Shown here: positions 36,914-46,109 of the stretch, one piece after another | Layout: each line of letters opens with the position of its first letter | How positions within the stretch are numbered: the stretch's first letter is position 1 | Assembly: GCF_000423225.1 (NCBI RefSeq) | Contig: NZ_AUHO01000010.1 | Coordinates: 248,001-312,000 of the forward strand | From: Kaistia adipata DSM 17808 | Lineage (GTDB): Bacteria > Pseudomonadota > Alphaproteobacteria > Rhizobiales > Kaistiaceae | Direction: 5' to 3' | DNA length: 64,000 nt | Translations under genes and position numbers: made by a program | Notes under the pieces: generated by a model | What the model was told of the DNA's origin: nothing | Seen by the model: only the letters and a program-made list of their open reading frames with translations | The model's database searches: none

Positions 36914-38440
36914 TTGTCTGACCGGAAGCCTTATCTCGAATTGAAGCGCATCTCGAAGCGCTATGGCGGCGTCGCCGCGCTCACGGAAGTCGATTTTTCC
37001 GTCTATCCCGGCGAGATCCAGGCCGTGCTGGGAGAAAACGGCGCCGGCAAGTCGACGCTGATCAAGATCGCTTCGGGCGTTACCGATCCGAGCGATGGCG
37101 AGGTCCTGATCGAGGGCCGCCCGGTCCGGTTTCGCAACCCGACCGAGGCGATGCGCGCCGGCGTGGTCTGCGTGTTCCAGGAATTGTCGCTGCTGCCGGA
37201 GCTCACCGTCGCCGACAACCTCTCCATCGTCGACCCGCCGAAATGGGGCGGCATGATCGATGCCGGCGCCCAGCGCGCCCGCGCCCGCGCGCTCCTGAAG
37301 CGCGTCGGCTGCGAGGACGTGCATCCGCTCGAGCTGGTGCGCGACCTGCCGCTGTCGCGCCGGCAGATGGTCGAGATCGCCAAGGCGCTTGGCCGCGATC
37401 CGCGCATCCTGATCCTCGACGAGGCGACCTCGGCGCTGACCGCCGACGATGTCGAGCGTGTCTATGCGATCATCCGCGAGCTGAAGGCATCCGGCGTCGG
37501 CATTCTCTATGTCTCGCACCGCATGCGCGAGATCGAGGCGCTCGCCGACACCGCGACGGTCTTCCGCAACGGCCGCCGGATCGAGACCTTCAACAAGGGC
37601 GAGCGCTCGGTCGACGCCATCATCGAGATGATGATCGGCCGCGAGGTGACGCATCAATATCCCGACAAGCCGGCGCCGAAGCCCGATGCGCCGGTGGCCC
37701 TCAAGGCCGCCAATCTCACCTGGGGCCGCGAGATCCAGGACGTTTCCTTCGAGCTGAAGCGCGGCGAGATCGTCGGCCTCGGCGGGCTGGACGGCCAGGG
37801 GCAGCGCGAATTGCTGCTCGGCCTGTTCGGCGTGCTGAAGGGGATGTCCGGCAGCGTCGCCGTCGACGGCAAGCCGATCGCGCTCAACGGTCCGCGCAAG
37901 GCGATGCATGCGCCGCTGCCGATGGCGCTGATTCCCGAGGATCGTAAGACCGAGGGCCTGATGCTGCCGATGAGCGTCCGGGACAACATGACGCTCGCCG
38001 CGCTGCCGCGCCTGCTCGGCCGCTTCGGCATCGACGCCGACAAGGAGAGCGCCGCCGTCAACGACATGGTCGAACGGCTGCGCGTGAAGACGCCGGATCT
38101 CGATGCGCCCGTCTCGGCGCTCTCGGGCGGCAACCAGCAGAAGGTCGTGCTGGCGAAATGGCTGATGACGGCGCCCGGCATCATCCTCCTGAACGATCCG
38201 ACGCGCGGCATCGATGTCGGCACCAAGCAGGAGATCTACCGGCTGATGCGGGAGCTGGCGAACCAGGGGGCTGCGATCCTGTTCTATTCGACCGATTATG
38301 CCGAGCTGATCGGCTGCTGCGACCGCGTGCTCGTCGTCTATGACGGCCGCATCCGGCGCGAGCTCGCCGGCGCGGCGCTCACCGAGCGCAACCTGCTGCA
38401 GAGCGCGCTCAACATCGACGCCATGGAGAAGGCGGCATGA
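36914..38440 (+). CDS. Two-domain sugar ABC ATPase with altered second Walker B
   Basis: A ~508-residue RbsA-type ATPase. Domain 1 has GENGAGKST, a signature reading LSRRQMVEIA and an intact LILDEATSAL. Domain 2 has the altered P-loop common in this family (GLDGQGQREL), the signature LSGGNQQKVVLA and a Walker B of ILLNDPTRGID, where the expected Asp-Glu pair is Asn-Asp. Catalysis may thus rest on one site. No ATG suits the family N-terminus: TTG 36914 gives MSDRKPYLELKRIS and is preferred; a GTG at 36869 would lie inside the terminator stem. The stop overlaps the next gene (ATGA). Confidence 0.85.
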   Translation: MSDRKPYLELKRISKRYGGVAALTEVDFSVYPGEIQAVLGENGAGKSTLIKIASGVTDPSDGEVLIEGRPVRFRNPTEAMRAGVVCVFQELSLLPELTVADNLSIVDPPKWGGMIDAGAQRARARALLKRVGCEDVHPLELVRDLPLSRRQMVEIAKALGRDPRILILDEATSALTADDVERVYAIIRELKASGVGILYVSHRMREIEALADTATVFRNGRRIETFNKGERSVDAIIEMMIGREVTHQYPDKPAPKPDAPVALKAANLTWGREIQDVSFELKRGEIVGLGGLDGQGQRELLLGLFGVLKGMSGSVAVDGKPIALNGPRKAMHAPLPMALIPEDRKTEGLMLPMSVRDNMTLAALPRLLGRFGIDADKESAAVNDMVERLRVKTPDLDAPVSALSGGNQQKVVLAKWLMTAPGIILLNDPTRGIDVGTKQEIYRLMRELANQGAAILFYSTDYAELIGCCDRVLVVYDGRIRRELAGAALTERNLLQSALNIDAMEKAA

Positions 38441-39432
38441 GCGCGGGCGCGGTGAGCAACGGGCGGTACTGGATCGCCCACAATGCGGGCGTGCTGACGG
38501 CGGCTGTGCTGTTCGCCGTGATGTTCACCCTCTACGTCTCGAACCACAGCGCCGGCCTGACGCCCGCCGTCGCCACCACGGCGGCGAACAAGGCGGTGCT
38601 GCTCGCCCTCGTCGCCATGGCGCAGACGCTCCCCGTTCTGACGCGCGGCCTCGATCTTTCGGTCGGCATGGTGTTCGTGATGACCAACTGCATCGCCTCG
38701 GCGATCGTGGTCGGCACGGTCGGCGAGGGGCTCGTCGGCATCGTCGCCGTGCTCGCCATCGGCGCGCTGGCTGGCTTCGTCAACGGCGCCATCGTCGTCT
38801 GGGGCCGGCTGCAGCCGATCATCACGACGCTGGCGACGGGGGCGGTCTATTACGGCATCGCGCTGTTCATCCGGCCGAGCCCGGGCGGCGACGTGCAGTC
38901 GGACATCGCCGACCTGCTGACCGGCCAGGTATTCGGCGTGGTGCCGGCGGCGCTGGTCGTGCTCGCCGCCGTGGTGCTCGTGGTCTGGATCCCGTATCGC
39001 CGCTCCGTGCTCGGGCGCGCCGCCTATGCCGTCGGATCGAACGAGCAGGCGGCCTACATGTCGGGCGTGCCGGTGCAGCGGGCGAAGCTGCTCGCCTATA
39101 CGCTCGCCGGCCTTCTCGCCTCGGTCGGCGGGCTGATGCTCACCTTCAACACCTATTCGGGCGAGGCCTCGGCGCCGATCGCCGGCTCCTACACGCTGAA
39201 CTCGATCGCGGCCGTCGTCATCGGCGGTACCTCGCTGTTCGGCGGCTGGGGCTCTGCCATCGGCTCCATCTTCGGCGCCTTCGTGCTGCGCACGATCGAA
39301 GACCTCCTGTTCGTCTTCGACCTGCCGCCGCTGTGGCAGCCGCTGTTCCAGGGCGTCGTGCTGCTCGCGGCCGTCAGCCTCGGCGCCTTCCGCATCCTGC
39401 GCGTCCGCAACCGTCTGGAGCTGCTCACGTGA
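38437..39432 (+). CDS. Sugar ABC permease 1, third system
   Basis: A 331-residue RbsC-type membrane permease with ~9-10 hydrophobic segments. Family elements: QTLPVLTRGLDLSVGMVFVM, GFVNGAIVVWGRLQPIITT and NSIAAVVIGGTSLFGGWGS. It overlaps the ATPase stop (ATGA) and its own stop overlaps the second permease start (GTGA). Two distinct permeases suggest a heterodimer, unlike the other two monosaccharide-type systems in the window. Confidence 0.88.
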   Translation: MSAGAVSNGRYWIAHNAGVLTAAVLFAVMFTLYVSNHSAGLTPAVATTAANKAVLLALVAMAQTLPVLTRGLDLSVGMVFVMTNCIASAIVVGTVGEGLVGIVAVLAIGALAGFVNGAIVVWGRLQPIITTLATGAVYYGIALFIRPSPGGDVQSDIADLLTGQVFGVVPAALVVLAAVVLVVWIPYRRSVLGRAAYAVGSNEQAAYMSGVPVQRAKLLAYTLAGLLASVGGLMLTFNTYSGEASAPIAGSYTLNSIAAVVIGGTSLFGGWGSAIGSIFGAFVLRTIEDLLFVFDLPPLWQPLFQGVVLLAAVSLGAFRILRVRNRLELLT

Positions 39433-40421
39433 CCGGCGTCGATACGGGGGCCGCGAGGGGCCCGAGCCTGGCCGGCCGCCTCGGCGTCGATCGCTCGGTG
39501 GCGATCGCCTTCGGCTGCATCCTTCTGATCCTCGCCGCCGGCGCGCTCTATTCGCCGGCCTTCCTGTCGCCGGAATACCTGCTGCAGCAGCTGCAGGTCG
39601 GCGCCTTCCTCGGCATCATCGCGTCGGGCGCGATGATGGTGATCCTGCTCGGTCATATCGACCTGTCGATCCCCTGGGTGGTGACGCTGGGCGCGATGAT
39701 GGCGACGGCCATGGTCGGCTGGGGCGGGGCGGCGGGCGTCTGGCTCTGCATTCCCTTCGGCGTGCTCTGCGGCGCCTTCATCGGCACGCTGAACGGCCTC
39801 GGCGTCGCCTATCTGCGCCTGCCGTCGATGATCTTCACGCTCGGCATGAACGCGGTCGTGCAGGGCCTGATGGTGCTGCACACCGGCGGTTTCGCGCCAC
39901 AGGACCAGGCGACGCGGGCGATGCATTTCCTTGCCGTCCAGCGCAGCCTGTTCGGCATCCCGAATGCGCTGTTCGTCTGGGCGCTGGCCGGGTTCTTCGT
40001 CATCTACGTCCTGAAGCGCACGGCGTTCGGCCGCGCCGTCTACGCGGTCGGCAACCGCGAATCGGCCGCCTATCTCTCCGGCGTCAATACCAACCGCGTG
40101 CTGATCGGCTGCTTCGCCTTTTCCGGCGCCATGGCCGCCTTCGCCGGCGTGCTGCTCGCCGGCTATTCCAACAAGGCCTACCAGAACATGGGCGACGCCT
40201 ATCTGCTGCCGGCGATCGCGGCGGTGGTGCTGGGCGGCACCAACATTCTCGGCGGCCGCGGCAACTATCTCGGCACCATCGCCGGCGTCATCCTGATCAC
40301 GCTGCTGCAGTCGATCCTGTCGGTGATGCAGATGCCGGAGGCCGGTCGCCAGGTGATCTATGGCTGCGTCATCATCGTGATGCTGCTGATCTATGGGCGC
40401 GGGGCGAAGGCGCGAAGCTGA
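39429..40421 (+). CDS. Sugar ABC permease 2, third system
   Basis: A 330-residue RbsC-type permease starting at GTG 39429, which overlaps the previous TGA. It has SGAMMVILLGHIDLSIPWVV, GTLNGLGVAYLRLPSMIFT and LPAIAAVVLGGTNILGGRGN. No ribosome-binding site of its own is needed given the overlap. The beta-glucosidase gene begins ~120 bp later in the same direction. A much longer reading of this frame back to 38340 is antisense-like and non-membrane in character, and was rejected. Confidence 0.88.
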   Translation: MTGVDTGAARGPSLAGRLGVDRSVAIAFGCILLILAAGALYSPAFLSPEYLLQQLQVGAFLGIIASGAMMVILLGHIDLSIPWVVTLGAMMATAMVGWGGAAGVWLCIPFGVLCGAFIGTLNGLGVAYLRLPSMIFTLGMNAVVQGLMVLHTGGFAPQDQATRAMHFLAVQRSLFGIPNALFVWALAGFFVIYVLKRTAFGRAVYAVGNRESAAYLSGVNTNRVLIGCFAFSGAMAAFAGVLLAGYSNKAYQNMGDAYLLPAIAAVVLGGTNILGGRGNYLGTIAGVILITLLQSILSVMQMPEAGRQVIYGCVIIVMLLIYGRGAKARS

Positions 40422-40543
40422 CCCCAGCCCGATATTGTTGAGCCGGCTCGGGCGGAACGGCGGGTTTCGCCCGAAAGATGCCGCCTTCGGAGCGTCGTAT
40501 CCTCGTCGCCGTCGGGCAGGCGGTGTCTAGCGGAGCGCCGTGC

Positions 40544-41944
40544 ATGGGGTCGACGAAGTTTCTCTGGGGCGCGGCGAGCGCCGCCTATCAGGTCGAAGGG
40601 GCCTGGCAGGCCGACGGCAAGGGCCTGTCGAACTGGGACATCTACACCAACGTCTACCGGGCGACGGAGCCGGTCACCGGCAAGCAGGAAACCGGCAACA
40701 TCGCGATCAACGCGTATGATCGCGAGCAGTATCTCCAAGACATCGCGCTGATGCGACAGCTCGGGCTCAACTGCTACCGCTTCTCGCTCTGCTGGTCGCG
40801 ACTGCTTCCGGATGGCGTGGGGCGGGTCAACGAGGCCGGCGTCGCCCATTACCAGCAATTCGTCGTCGACCTCCTCGAGGCCGGGATCGAGCCTGTCGTC
40901 ACGCTCTATCACTGGGACCTGCCGCGGGCGCTCGACGACCGCGGCGGCTGGTACAATCCGGAATCGGTCGCCTGGTTCCGCCACTATGCGAGCCTGGTGC
41001 GCGAGACGCTCGGGCCCAAGGTGACGAAGTTCATCACCTTCAACGAGCCGTTCATCGATCTCTTCCTGATCGAGCCGATGGTCGAGAACATCAAGACGGG
41101 GATCGGCGATCCCTTTGCCATCACCGATGCGCAATATGGCCGCCAGGCGGTCGCGCTGCATCACTGGCTGCTCGCCAATGCGCAGGTGATCGGCGACTAC
41201 CGCGCCGCCGGCTATCGCGGCGAGATCGGCGTGGCGCTGCCATTGATGCCGACCATTCCCGAGAACCCAGGCAAGTCGGACGACATCCTCTCGGCCGCGC
41301 TCGGCGACGCGGTGATCAACCGCTGGTGCCTCGATGCGCTGTTCAAGGGGCGCTATCCGGTGGAAGTGATGAACTCGATCCAGGCGCTCAATCCCGAGTT
41401 CACCGTCACGGAAGCCGATCTGGCTGTTCTCGCGGCCAACAGGCCGGATTTCCTCGGCGTCAATTTCTACGCGCCGGCCTATGTCCGCCACGATCCGCTG
41501 AAGCCGCTCGGCATCAACTGGATGGAGACCAACCCGGATCCGGCGCCGGCCGCCTTCAACGGCCCGGTCCGGCCGGATTACCTTCGCCGGCTGCTCGAGC
41601 GCATCCGCGACGACTACGACAATCCGCCGGTCTACATCACCGAGAACGGCGCCGGATTCGGCCCGGTCGACGAGGTCATCGACGGCGACACGGTCAACGA
41701 TCCGCGCCGCGCCAACTACATCCGCCGCCATGTCGAGGCGGCGCTGAAGGCACGCGAGAGCGGCGTCGACCTGCGCGGCTACATGGTGTGGAGCCTGTTC
41801 GACAATTTCGAATGGCTGCAGGGCTATGGCCGCCGCTTCGGCATCGTCCATGTCGATTTCGACAGCCAGAAGCGGACGCCCAAGCGGAGCTTCGAGGCCT
41901 ATCGCGAAATCATCGCGCGGGGCGTCGAGCCGGCCGGCGGCTGA
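40544..41944 (+). CDS. Beta-glucosidase, glycoside hydrolase family 1
   Basis: A 466-residue cytoplasmic GH1 enzyme. It opens FLWGAASAAYQVEGAW, has the acid/base Glu in TFNEP (E168), the nucleophile in YITENG (E367) and the C-terminal WSLFDNFEW of the glycone pocket. GH1 members hydrolyse beta-glucosides, beta-galactosides or related sugars by retention; the exact sugar is not readable. ATG 40544 has GGAG 9 bases upstream; an upstream in-frame start at 40478 adds 22 residues outside the family. No signal peptide, so it acts on imported beta-glycosides, in keeping with the ABC genes before it. Confidence 0.92.
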   Translation: MGSTKFLWGAASAAYQVEGAWQADGKGLSNWDIYTNVYRATEPVTGKQETGNIAINAYDREQYLQDIALMRQLGLNCYRFSLCWSRLLPDGVGRVNEAGVAHYQQFVVDLLEAGIEPVVTLYHWDLPRALDDRGGWYNPESVAWFRHYASLVRETLGPKVTKFITFNEPFIDLFLIEPMVENIKTGIGDPFAITDAQYGRQAVALHHWLLANAQVIGDYRAAGYRGEIGVALPLMPTIPENPGKSDDILSAALGDAVINRWCLDALFKGRYPVEVMNSIQALNPEFTVTEADLAVLAANRPDFLGVNFYAPAYVRHDPLKPLGINWMETNPDPAPAAFNGPVRPDYLRRLLERIRDDYDNPPVYITENGAGFGPVDEVIDGDTVNDPRRANYIRRHVEAALKARESGVDLRGYMVWSLFDNFEWLQGYGRRFGIVHVDFDSQKRTPKRSFEAYREIIARGVEPAGG

Positions 41945-42134
41945 GCAGGGGTCCACCGGCGTCGATGCCCGCGCGGCGGTGGCGGCATGGCCCGGATCGG
42001 CCGGACGGGCGGGGCGCTCGCTTCCGCCGCAGGGCGGTTTGTGGACAGTCATGGCCGCAGCCGATAAAAGGCGCTGTCAGAAACAGGATGGAGCAGAGGT
42101 CCACCTGCGTCCCCCGGCGCCGGACCACGCACAC

Positions 42135-44018
42135 ATGACGAAGCCCCAGGCTCAACCGCTTCCCAAGACGCCGCTCCCCCCGGAGGACGGCAAGCTCAAT
42201 CTGCGCCGTTGGGGTGATTTCTACCGGGCGATCGTCAACAATGACGACGGCACGATCGGTGTCGTGGCGCGCATCCTGCGCGCCAATTTCCGCGATCACC
42301 GCAAGGGCTACCTGGTCTCGTTCTTCTTCCTGTTCGTCGTCGCGGCGATGACGTCGCTGTCCGCCTGGATCATGCGCGACGTCGTCAACCAGATCTTCGT
42401 GGCGCAGAACGTCCAGATGCTGTGGGTGCTGTCCTTCGGCGTCATGGCGATCTTCATCGTCAAGGGCTTCGCCACCTATGGCCAGGTCGTCATCCAGAGC
42501 CGTATCGGCAACCGAATCGTCGCGGAGAATCAGAAGCGGTTCTATGATCGGTGCCTGAATTTCGGCCTCGATTTCTACAACGACCGCGCCTCGAGCGAGC
42601 TGATCATGTCGATCTCGCGCGGCTCCAACGCGATCCGCTCGATCCTCGACACGATCGTGCTCAGCCTCGGCCGCGATCTCGTCACGCTGATCGGCCTGAT
42701 CTTCGTGATGATCTACCAGGCGCCGCTGATGTCGGTCATCGCGCTGCTGGTGGCGCCGATCGCGATCATCTTCGTCACCAAGCTGGTCAAGCGCATCCGC
42801 AACATCGCCAAGTCGGAATTCGCCTCCAGCACGCAGATCGTCTCGATCATCCAGGAGACGGTGCACGGCGCCAAGATGGTCAAGGCCTTCGGCCTCGGCG
42901 ATCACATGCGCGGCCGCATGCAGGAAGCGGTCTCGGCGGTCGAGCAGCGCGCCAACAAGGTGTCGCAGCTGCAGGCCCGCACCAGTCCGCTGATGGAGAC
43001 GCTGGGCGGCATCTCGATCGGCCTCGTCATCCTCTATGCCGGCTGGAGCACGATCTCGGCCGGCAAGACGCCGGGCGAGTTCATGTCGTTCATCACGGCG
43101 CTGCTGCTCGCCTATGAGCCGGCCAAGCGCCTGGCGCGGATGAATGTCGGCATCGCCGAGAGCCTGATCTCCGTGCGGGCGCTGTTCGCGATCCTCGACC
43201 ATCCGCAGAGCATCACGGAAAGCGACGATCATCCGCCGCTGAAGCTGACCCGCGGCAAGATCGAGCTCGAGGATGTCGGCTTCGGCTACCGCAAGAAGGA
43301 GCAGGTGCTATCCGGCATCACGCTGTCGGTCGATCATGGCCAGCGGCTGGCGCTGGTCGGCCCGTCCGGCGGCGGCAAGTCGACCATCCTGTCGCTGATC
43401 CAGCGCTTCTACGACGTGCAGAAGGGCGCGGTGAAGGTCGACGGTCAGGACATCCGCACCGTCTCGGTCGCCTCGCTCCGTCACCAGATCGCCTTCGTCA
43501 GCCAGGACGTGTTCCTGTTCTCCGGCACGGTCGCCGACAACATCCGCATCGGCCGCCTCGGCGCGACCGACGCCGAGGTCGAGCAGGCGGCGCGCGATGC
43601 GTTCGCCTATGACTTCATCCAGGGCCTGCCCAAGGGCTTCCAAAGCCATGTCGGCGAGAACGGCGTGCAGCTCTCGGGCGGCCAGCGCCAGCGCATCGCG
43701 ATCGCCCGCGCGATCCTGAAGAACGCGCCGATCCTGCTGCTCGACGAGGCCACCTCGGCGCTCGATTCCGAATCCGAGCACATGATCCAGATCGCGCTCG
43801 ACAAGCTGGTCGAGGGCCGCACGACGATCGTCATCGCGCATCGCCTCGCCACCATCCTGAACGCCGACAAGATCGCCGTGATCGAGCGCGGCCGCGTCGT
43901 CGAGGTCGGCACGCATCCCGAGCTCGTCCAGCTCGGCGGCGTCTACGAAAAGCTCTACCGCTACCAGTTCGACGAGGGCGTGGCGGAGCGCGAGCGCGCG
44001 CAGGCCGCCGTCGGCTGA
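42135..44018 (+). CDS. ABC exporter, MsbA-like
   Basis: A 627-residue half-transporter: N-terminal six-segment membrane domain (~50-345; YLVSFFFLFVVAAMTSLSAW is the first segment) and C-terminal ATPase with GPSGGGKST, LSGGQRQRIAIARAIL and ILLLDEATSALDSESE. Such proteins flip lipid A or other lipids outward; MsbA-like roles are the common assignment, but specificity cannot be read. The ~40-residue N-terminal tail is Pro-rich. ATG 42135 has no good ribosome-binding site, nor does an in-frame ATG at 42051. The 190 bp before it contain nothing recognisable. A strong bidirectional terminator follows. Confidence 0.88.
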   Translation: MTKPQAQPLPKTPLPPEDGKLNLRRWGDFYRAIVNNDDGTIGVVARILRANFRDHRKGYLVSFFFLFVVAAMTSLSAWIMRDVVNQIFVAQNVQMLWVLSFGVMAIFIVKGFATYGQVVIQSRIGNRIVAENQKRFYDRCLNFGLDFYNDRASSELIMSISRGSNAIRSILDTIVLSLGRDLVTLIGLIFVMIYQAPLMSVIALLVAPIAIIFVTKLVKRIRNIAKSEFASSTQIVSIIQETVHGAKMVKAFGLGDHMRGRMQEAVSAVEQRANKVSQLQARTSPLMETLGGISIGLVILYAGWSTISAGKTPGEFMSFITALLLAYEPAKRLARMNVGIAESLISVRALFAILDHPQSITESDDHPPLKLTRGKIELEDVGFGYRKKEQVLSGITLSVDHGQRLALVGPSGGGKSTILSLIQRFYDVQKGAVKVDGQDIRTVSVASLRHQIAFVSQDVFLFSGTVADNIRIGRLGATDAEVEQAARDAFAYDFIQGLPKGFQSHVGENGVQLSGGQRQRIAIARAILKNAPILLLDEATSALDSESEHMIQIALDKLVEGRTTIVIAHRLATILNADKIAVIERGRVVEVGTHPELVQLGGVYEKLYRYQFDEGVAERERAQAAVG

Positions 44019-44053
44019 CGCGCGCCTTTCGCGGCGTATTCCAGGTACAAAAA

Positions 44054-44078
44054 AGGCCCTCCCCGGCGGGGAGGGCCT
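44054..44078. terminator. Bidirectional intrinsic terminator
   Basis: AGGCCCTCCCC and GGGGAGGGCCT form a perfect 11-bp stem around GGC, with AAAAAA on the left and TCTTCATTT on the right. It lies between convergent genes and should serve both. Confidence 0.85.
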
Positions 44079-44105
44079 CTTCATTTGGGCGGGTTCCGCC
44101 GGGCC

Positions 44106-45284
44106 TCAGAGCAGGCCGCGGCCGGCCAGGTTGCGCATCAGCGCGGCGGTGCCGAAGGTCCAGGGTTCGGCGTCGGGGCAGAGCACGACGCGGTTCGACA
44201 GCTTGCCGAGCTTGGGCGCGCTGATCGTGACGATGTCGCCGACCTTGTGGGTGAAGCCCTGGCCCGGGCCGTCGCGATCCTGCACCGGCGCGAACATGGT
44301 GCCGAGATAGAGCACGAAGCCGTCCGGATACTGGTGGTTCTTGCCGACCGTCTGCTTGACCAGATCTTCCGGGTCGCGGCTGATCTTGGACATGGCGCTG
44401 GAGCCGTCGAGGCGGAAGCCGTCGGCCTCGCCGTCGACCGTCAGGCGAACCTCGGTCTGGCGCACGTCGTCGAGCGAGAAGCCGCCATCGAACAGGCGGA
44501 TCATCGGGCCGATCGAGGCGCTGGCGTTGTTGTCCTTGGCCTTCGACAGCAGCAGGGCGGAGCGGCCCTCGACGTCGCGCAGATTGACGTCATTGCCGAG
44601 CGTCGCGCCGACGATCTTGCCGGCCGAGGAGACGACGAGCACGACTTCCGGCTCGGGGTTGTTCCAGGTCGAGATCGGGTGGATGCCGATCTCGGAGAGA
44701 TGGCCGACCGCCGACATCGGCTGCGCCTTCGAGAAGATCTCGGCGTCCGGACCGATGCCGACCTCGAGATACTGGGACCACATGCCCCGCTCGATCAGAA
44801 GCTTCTTCAGTGCCATCGCCTGCTCGGAGCCGGGGCGCAGCGCCGCGAGGTCGTCGCCGATGGTGGCATTGATCTCGGCGCGGATGGCATTGGCGCGCTC
44901 GGGCAGGCCGCGGGCCTGCTCCTCGATGACGCGCTCGAGCATCGAGACGACGAAGGTGACGCCGGCGGCCTTGACGGCCTGCAGGTCGATCGGGGCGATC
45001 AGGTAGGGCTTGGACGGGTCGCGGGTGGCGAGCGGCGTGTTGGCGAGGATCTCCTCGAAGCTGCCAACGAACTCGCCGTCGGCGGTCGCGGCGACGCGGG
45101 CCGGATCCTGCGCCTCGCAGAGGTCGCGCATGGTGACGACCGAGGCGGTGATGTCGATCAGCTGACCGTCGCGCAGCGCCACGACGGACGGGCCGTCGAC
45201 GTCGGGACGGAAGACGCGGCCGACCAGCGTCGCGGCCTCCGCATCCTCGGGCAGCGCAAAGCGGGCGGCGGTGTCGAGCGGCAT
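44106..45284 (-). CDS. Fumarylacetoacetate hydrolase-family enzyme
   Basis: A 392-residue protein. The N-terminal ~180 residues are a helical/other extension; the C-terminal FAH fold is recognisable from WNNPEPEVVLVVSS (the conserved Pro-Glu-Pro-Glu with metal-binding Glu), GATLGNDVNLRDVEGRSALL and LYLGTMFAP. Members with this long form act on 2-keto-3-deoxy sugar acids (dehydratase or hydrolase steps) in non-phosphorylative pathways, which would fit the sugar dehydrogenases and dehydratase elsewhere in the window; that link is inferred. GGAG is 9 bases before ATG 45284. Monocistronic. Confidence 0.8.
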   Translation of the reverse strand: MPLDTAARFALPEDAEAATLVGRVFRPDVDGPSVVALRDGQLIDITASVVTMRDLCEAQDPARVAATADGEFVGSFEEILANTPLATRDPSKPYLIAPIDLQAVKAAGVTFVVSMLERVIEEQARGLPERANAIRAEINATIGDDLAALRPGSEQAMALKKLLIERGMWSQYLEVGIGPDAEIFSKAQPMSAVGHLSEIGIHPISTWNNPEPEVVLVVSSAGKIVGATLGNDVNLRDVEGRSALLLSKAKDNNASASIGPMIRLFDGGFSLDDVRQTEVRLTVDGEADGFRLDGSSAMSKISRDPEDLVKQTVGKNHQYPDGFVLYLGTMFAPVQDRDGPGQGFTHKVGDIVTISAPKLGKLSNRVVLCPDAEPWTFGTAALMRNLAGRGLL

Positions 45285-45407
45285 GTAGCGGTCTCCGGGA
45301 TTGTCGGCGCGGGGCCGGGCGTTGAAAGCGGCGCACCCGTTATAGCCGCTGAGCCGCGATAGGCCAGATCCCTGTTGCTTTTCGTCCGACGAACGTGACG
45401 GGGACGC

Positions 45408-46109
45408 CTAGATGCAGCCGACATAGTCGCGGGCGGCGCGGGCGCGTGCCTGGATGGTGCGGGCGCGGTTCTGCATATAGCGGGTCGGCTTGGCGGGGTT
45501 GCGGGTGATCGGGTTCGGCAGCGCGGCGGTCAGGAGCGCCGCCTCGCGCGCCGTCAGCCTCGCGGCCGGCTTCTTGAAATAGTACTGCGCCGCCGCCTCG
45601 GCGCCGAACAGCCCGGGTCCCCATTCGGCGATGTTCAGGTAGATTTCCATCACCCGCCGCTTCGACAGCATGAAATCGAGATAATAGGCGAGCGGGATCT
45701 CGAGGCCCTTGCGGATATAGGAGCGCGACGGCCACAGGAAGAGGTTCTTCGCCGTCTGCATGGCGATGGTGCTGGCGCCGCGCGAGGGGCCGCCCTCGCG
45801 GTCCAGCACCTCGTTCAACGCGTTCCAGTCGACGCCCGAATGGTTGCAGAACTGGCCGTCCTCGGTCATCACGATGGAATTGACGAGCGCGGGCGAGATG
45901 TTCTCGATCGGCGTCCAGTCGCGCGTCATGCCCTGTCCGGTCAGGCCCGACCACAGCATCAGCGTCGAAACGGGCGGCACGACGGCATAGAGCGGCGTCA
46001 GCACCAGCGGCAGCGCTGCGATGACGATCGCCACCTTGAGGGCCAGGGCGAGGATGCCGCGCCGGCCGGCGAAGGGGCGGGCGAGGGCGGCCGGCAATCG
46101 GAGGCTCAT
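45408..46109 (-). CDS. mtgA: Monofunctional peptidoglycan glycosyltransferase
   Basis: A 233-residue GT51 enzyme that polymerises lipid II into glycan strands at the inner membrane. One N-terminal membrane anchor (LALKVAIVIAALPLVLTPLY) precedes the catalytic domain, with the glutamate motif TEDGQFCNHSGVDW, then GASTIAMQTAKNLFLW, and RRVMEIYLNIAEWGPG. No transpeptidase domain follows, as expected for MtgA. Its start overlaps the oxyR stop (ATGA), so it is translationally coupled to the peroxide regulator, an unexpected pairing. Confidence 0.92.
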   Translation of the reverse strand: MSLRLPAALARPFAGRRGILALALKVAIVIAALPLVLTPLYAVVPPVSTLMLWSGLTGQGMTRDWTPIENISPALVNSIVMTEDGQFCNHSGVDWNALNEVLDREGGPSRGASTIAMQTAKNLFLWPSRSYIRKGLEIPLAYYLDFMLSKRRVMEIYLNIAEWGPGLFGAEAAAQYYFKKPAARLTAREAALLTAALPNPITRNPAKPTRYMQNRARTIQARARAARDYVGCI

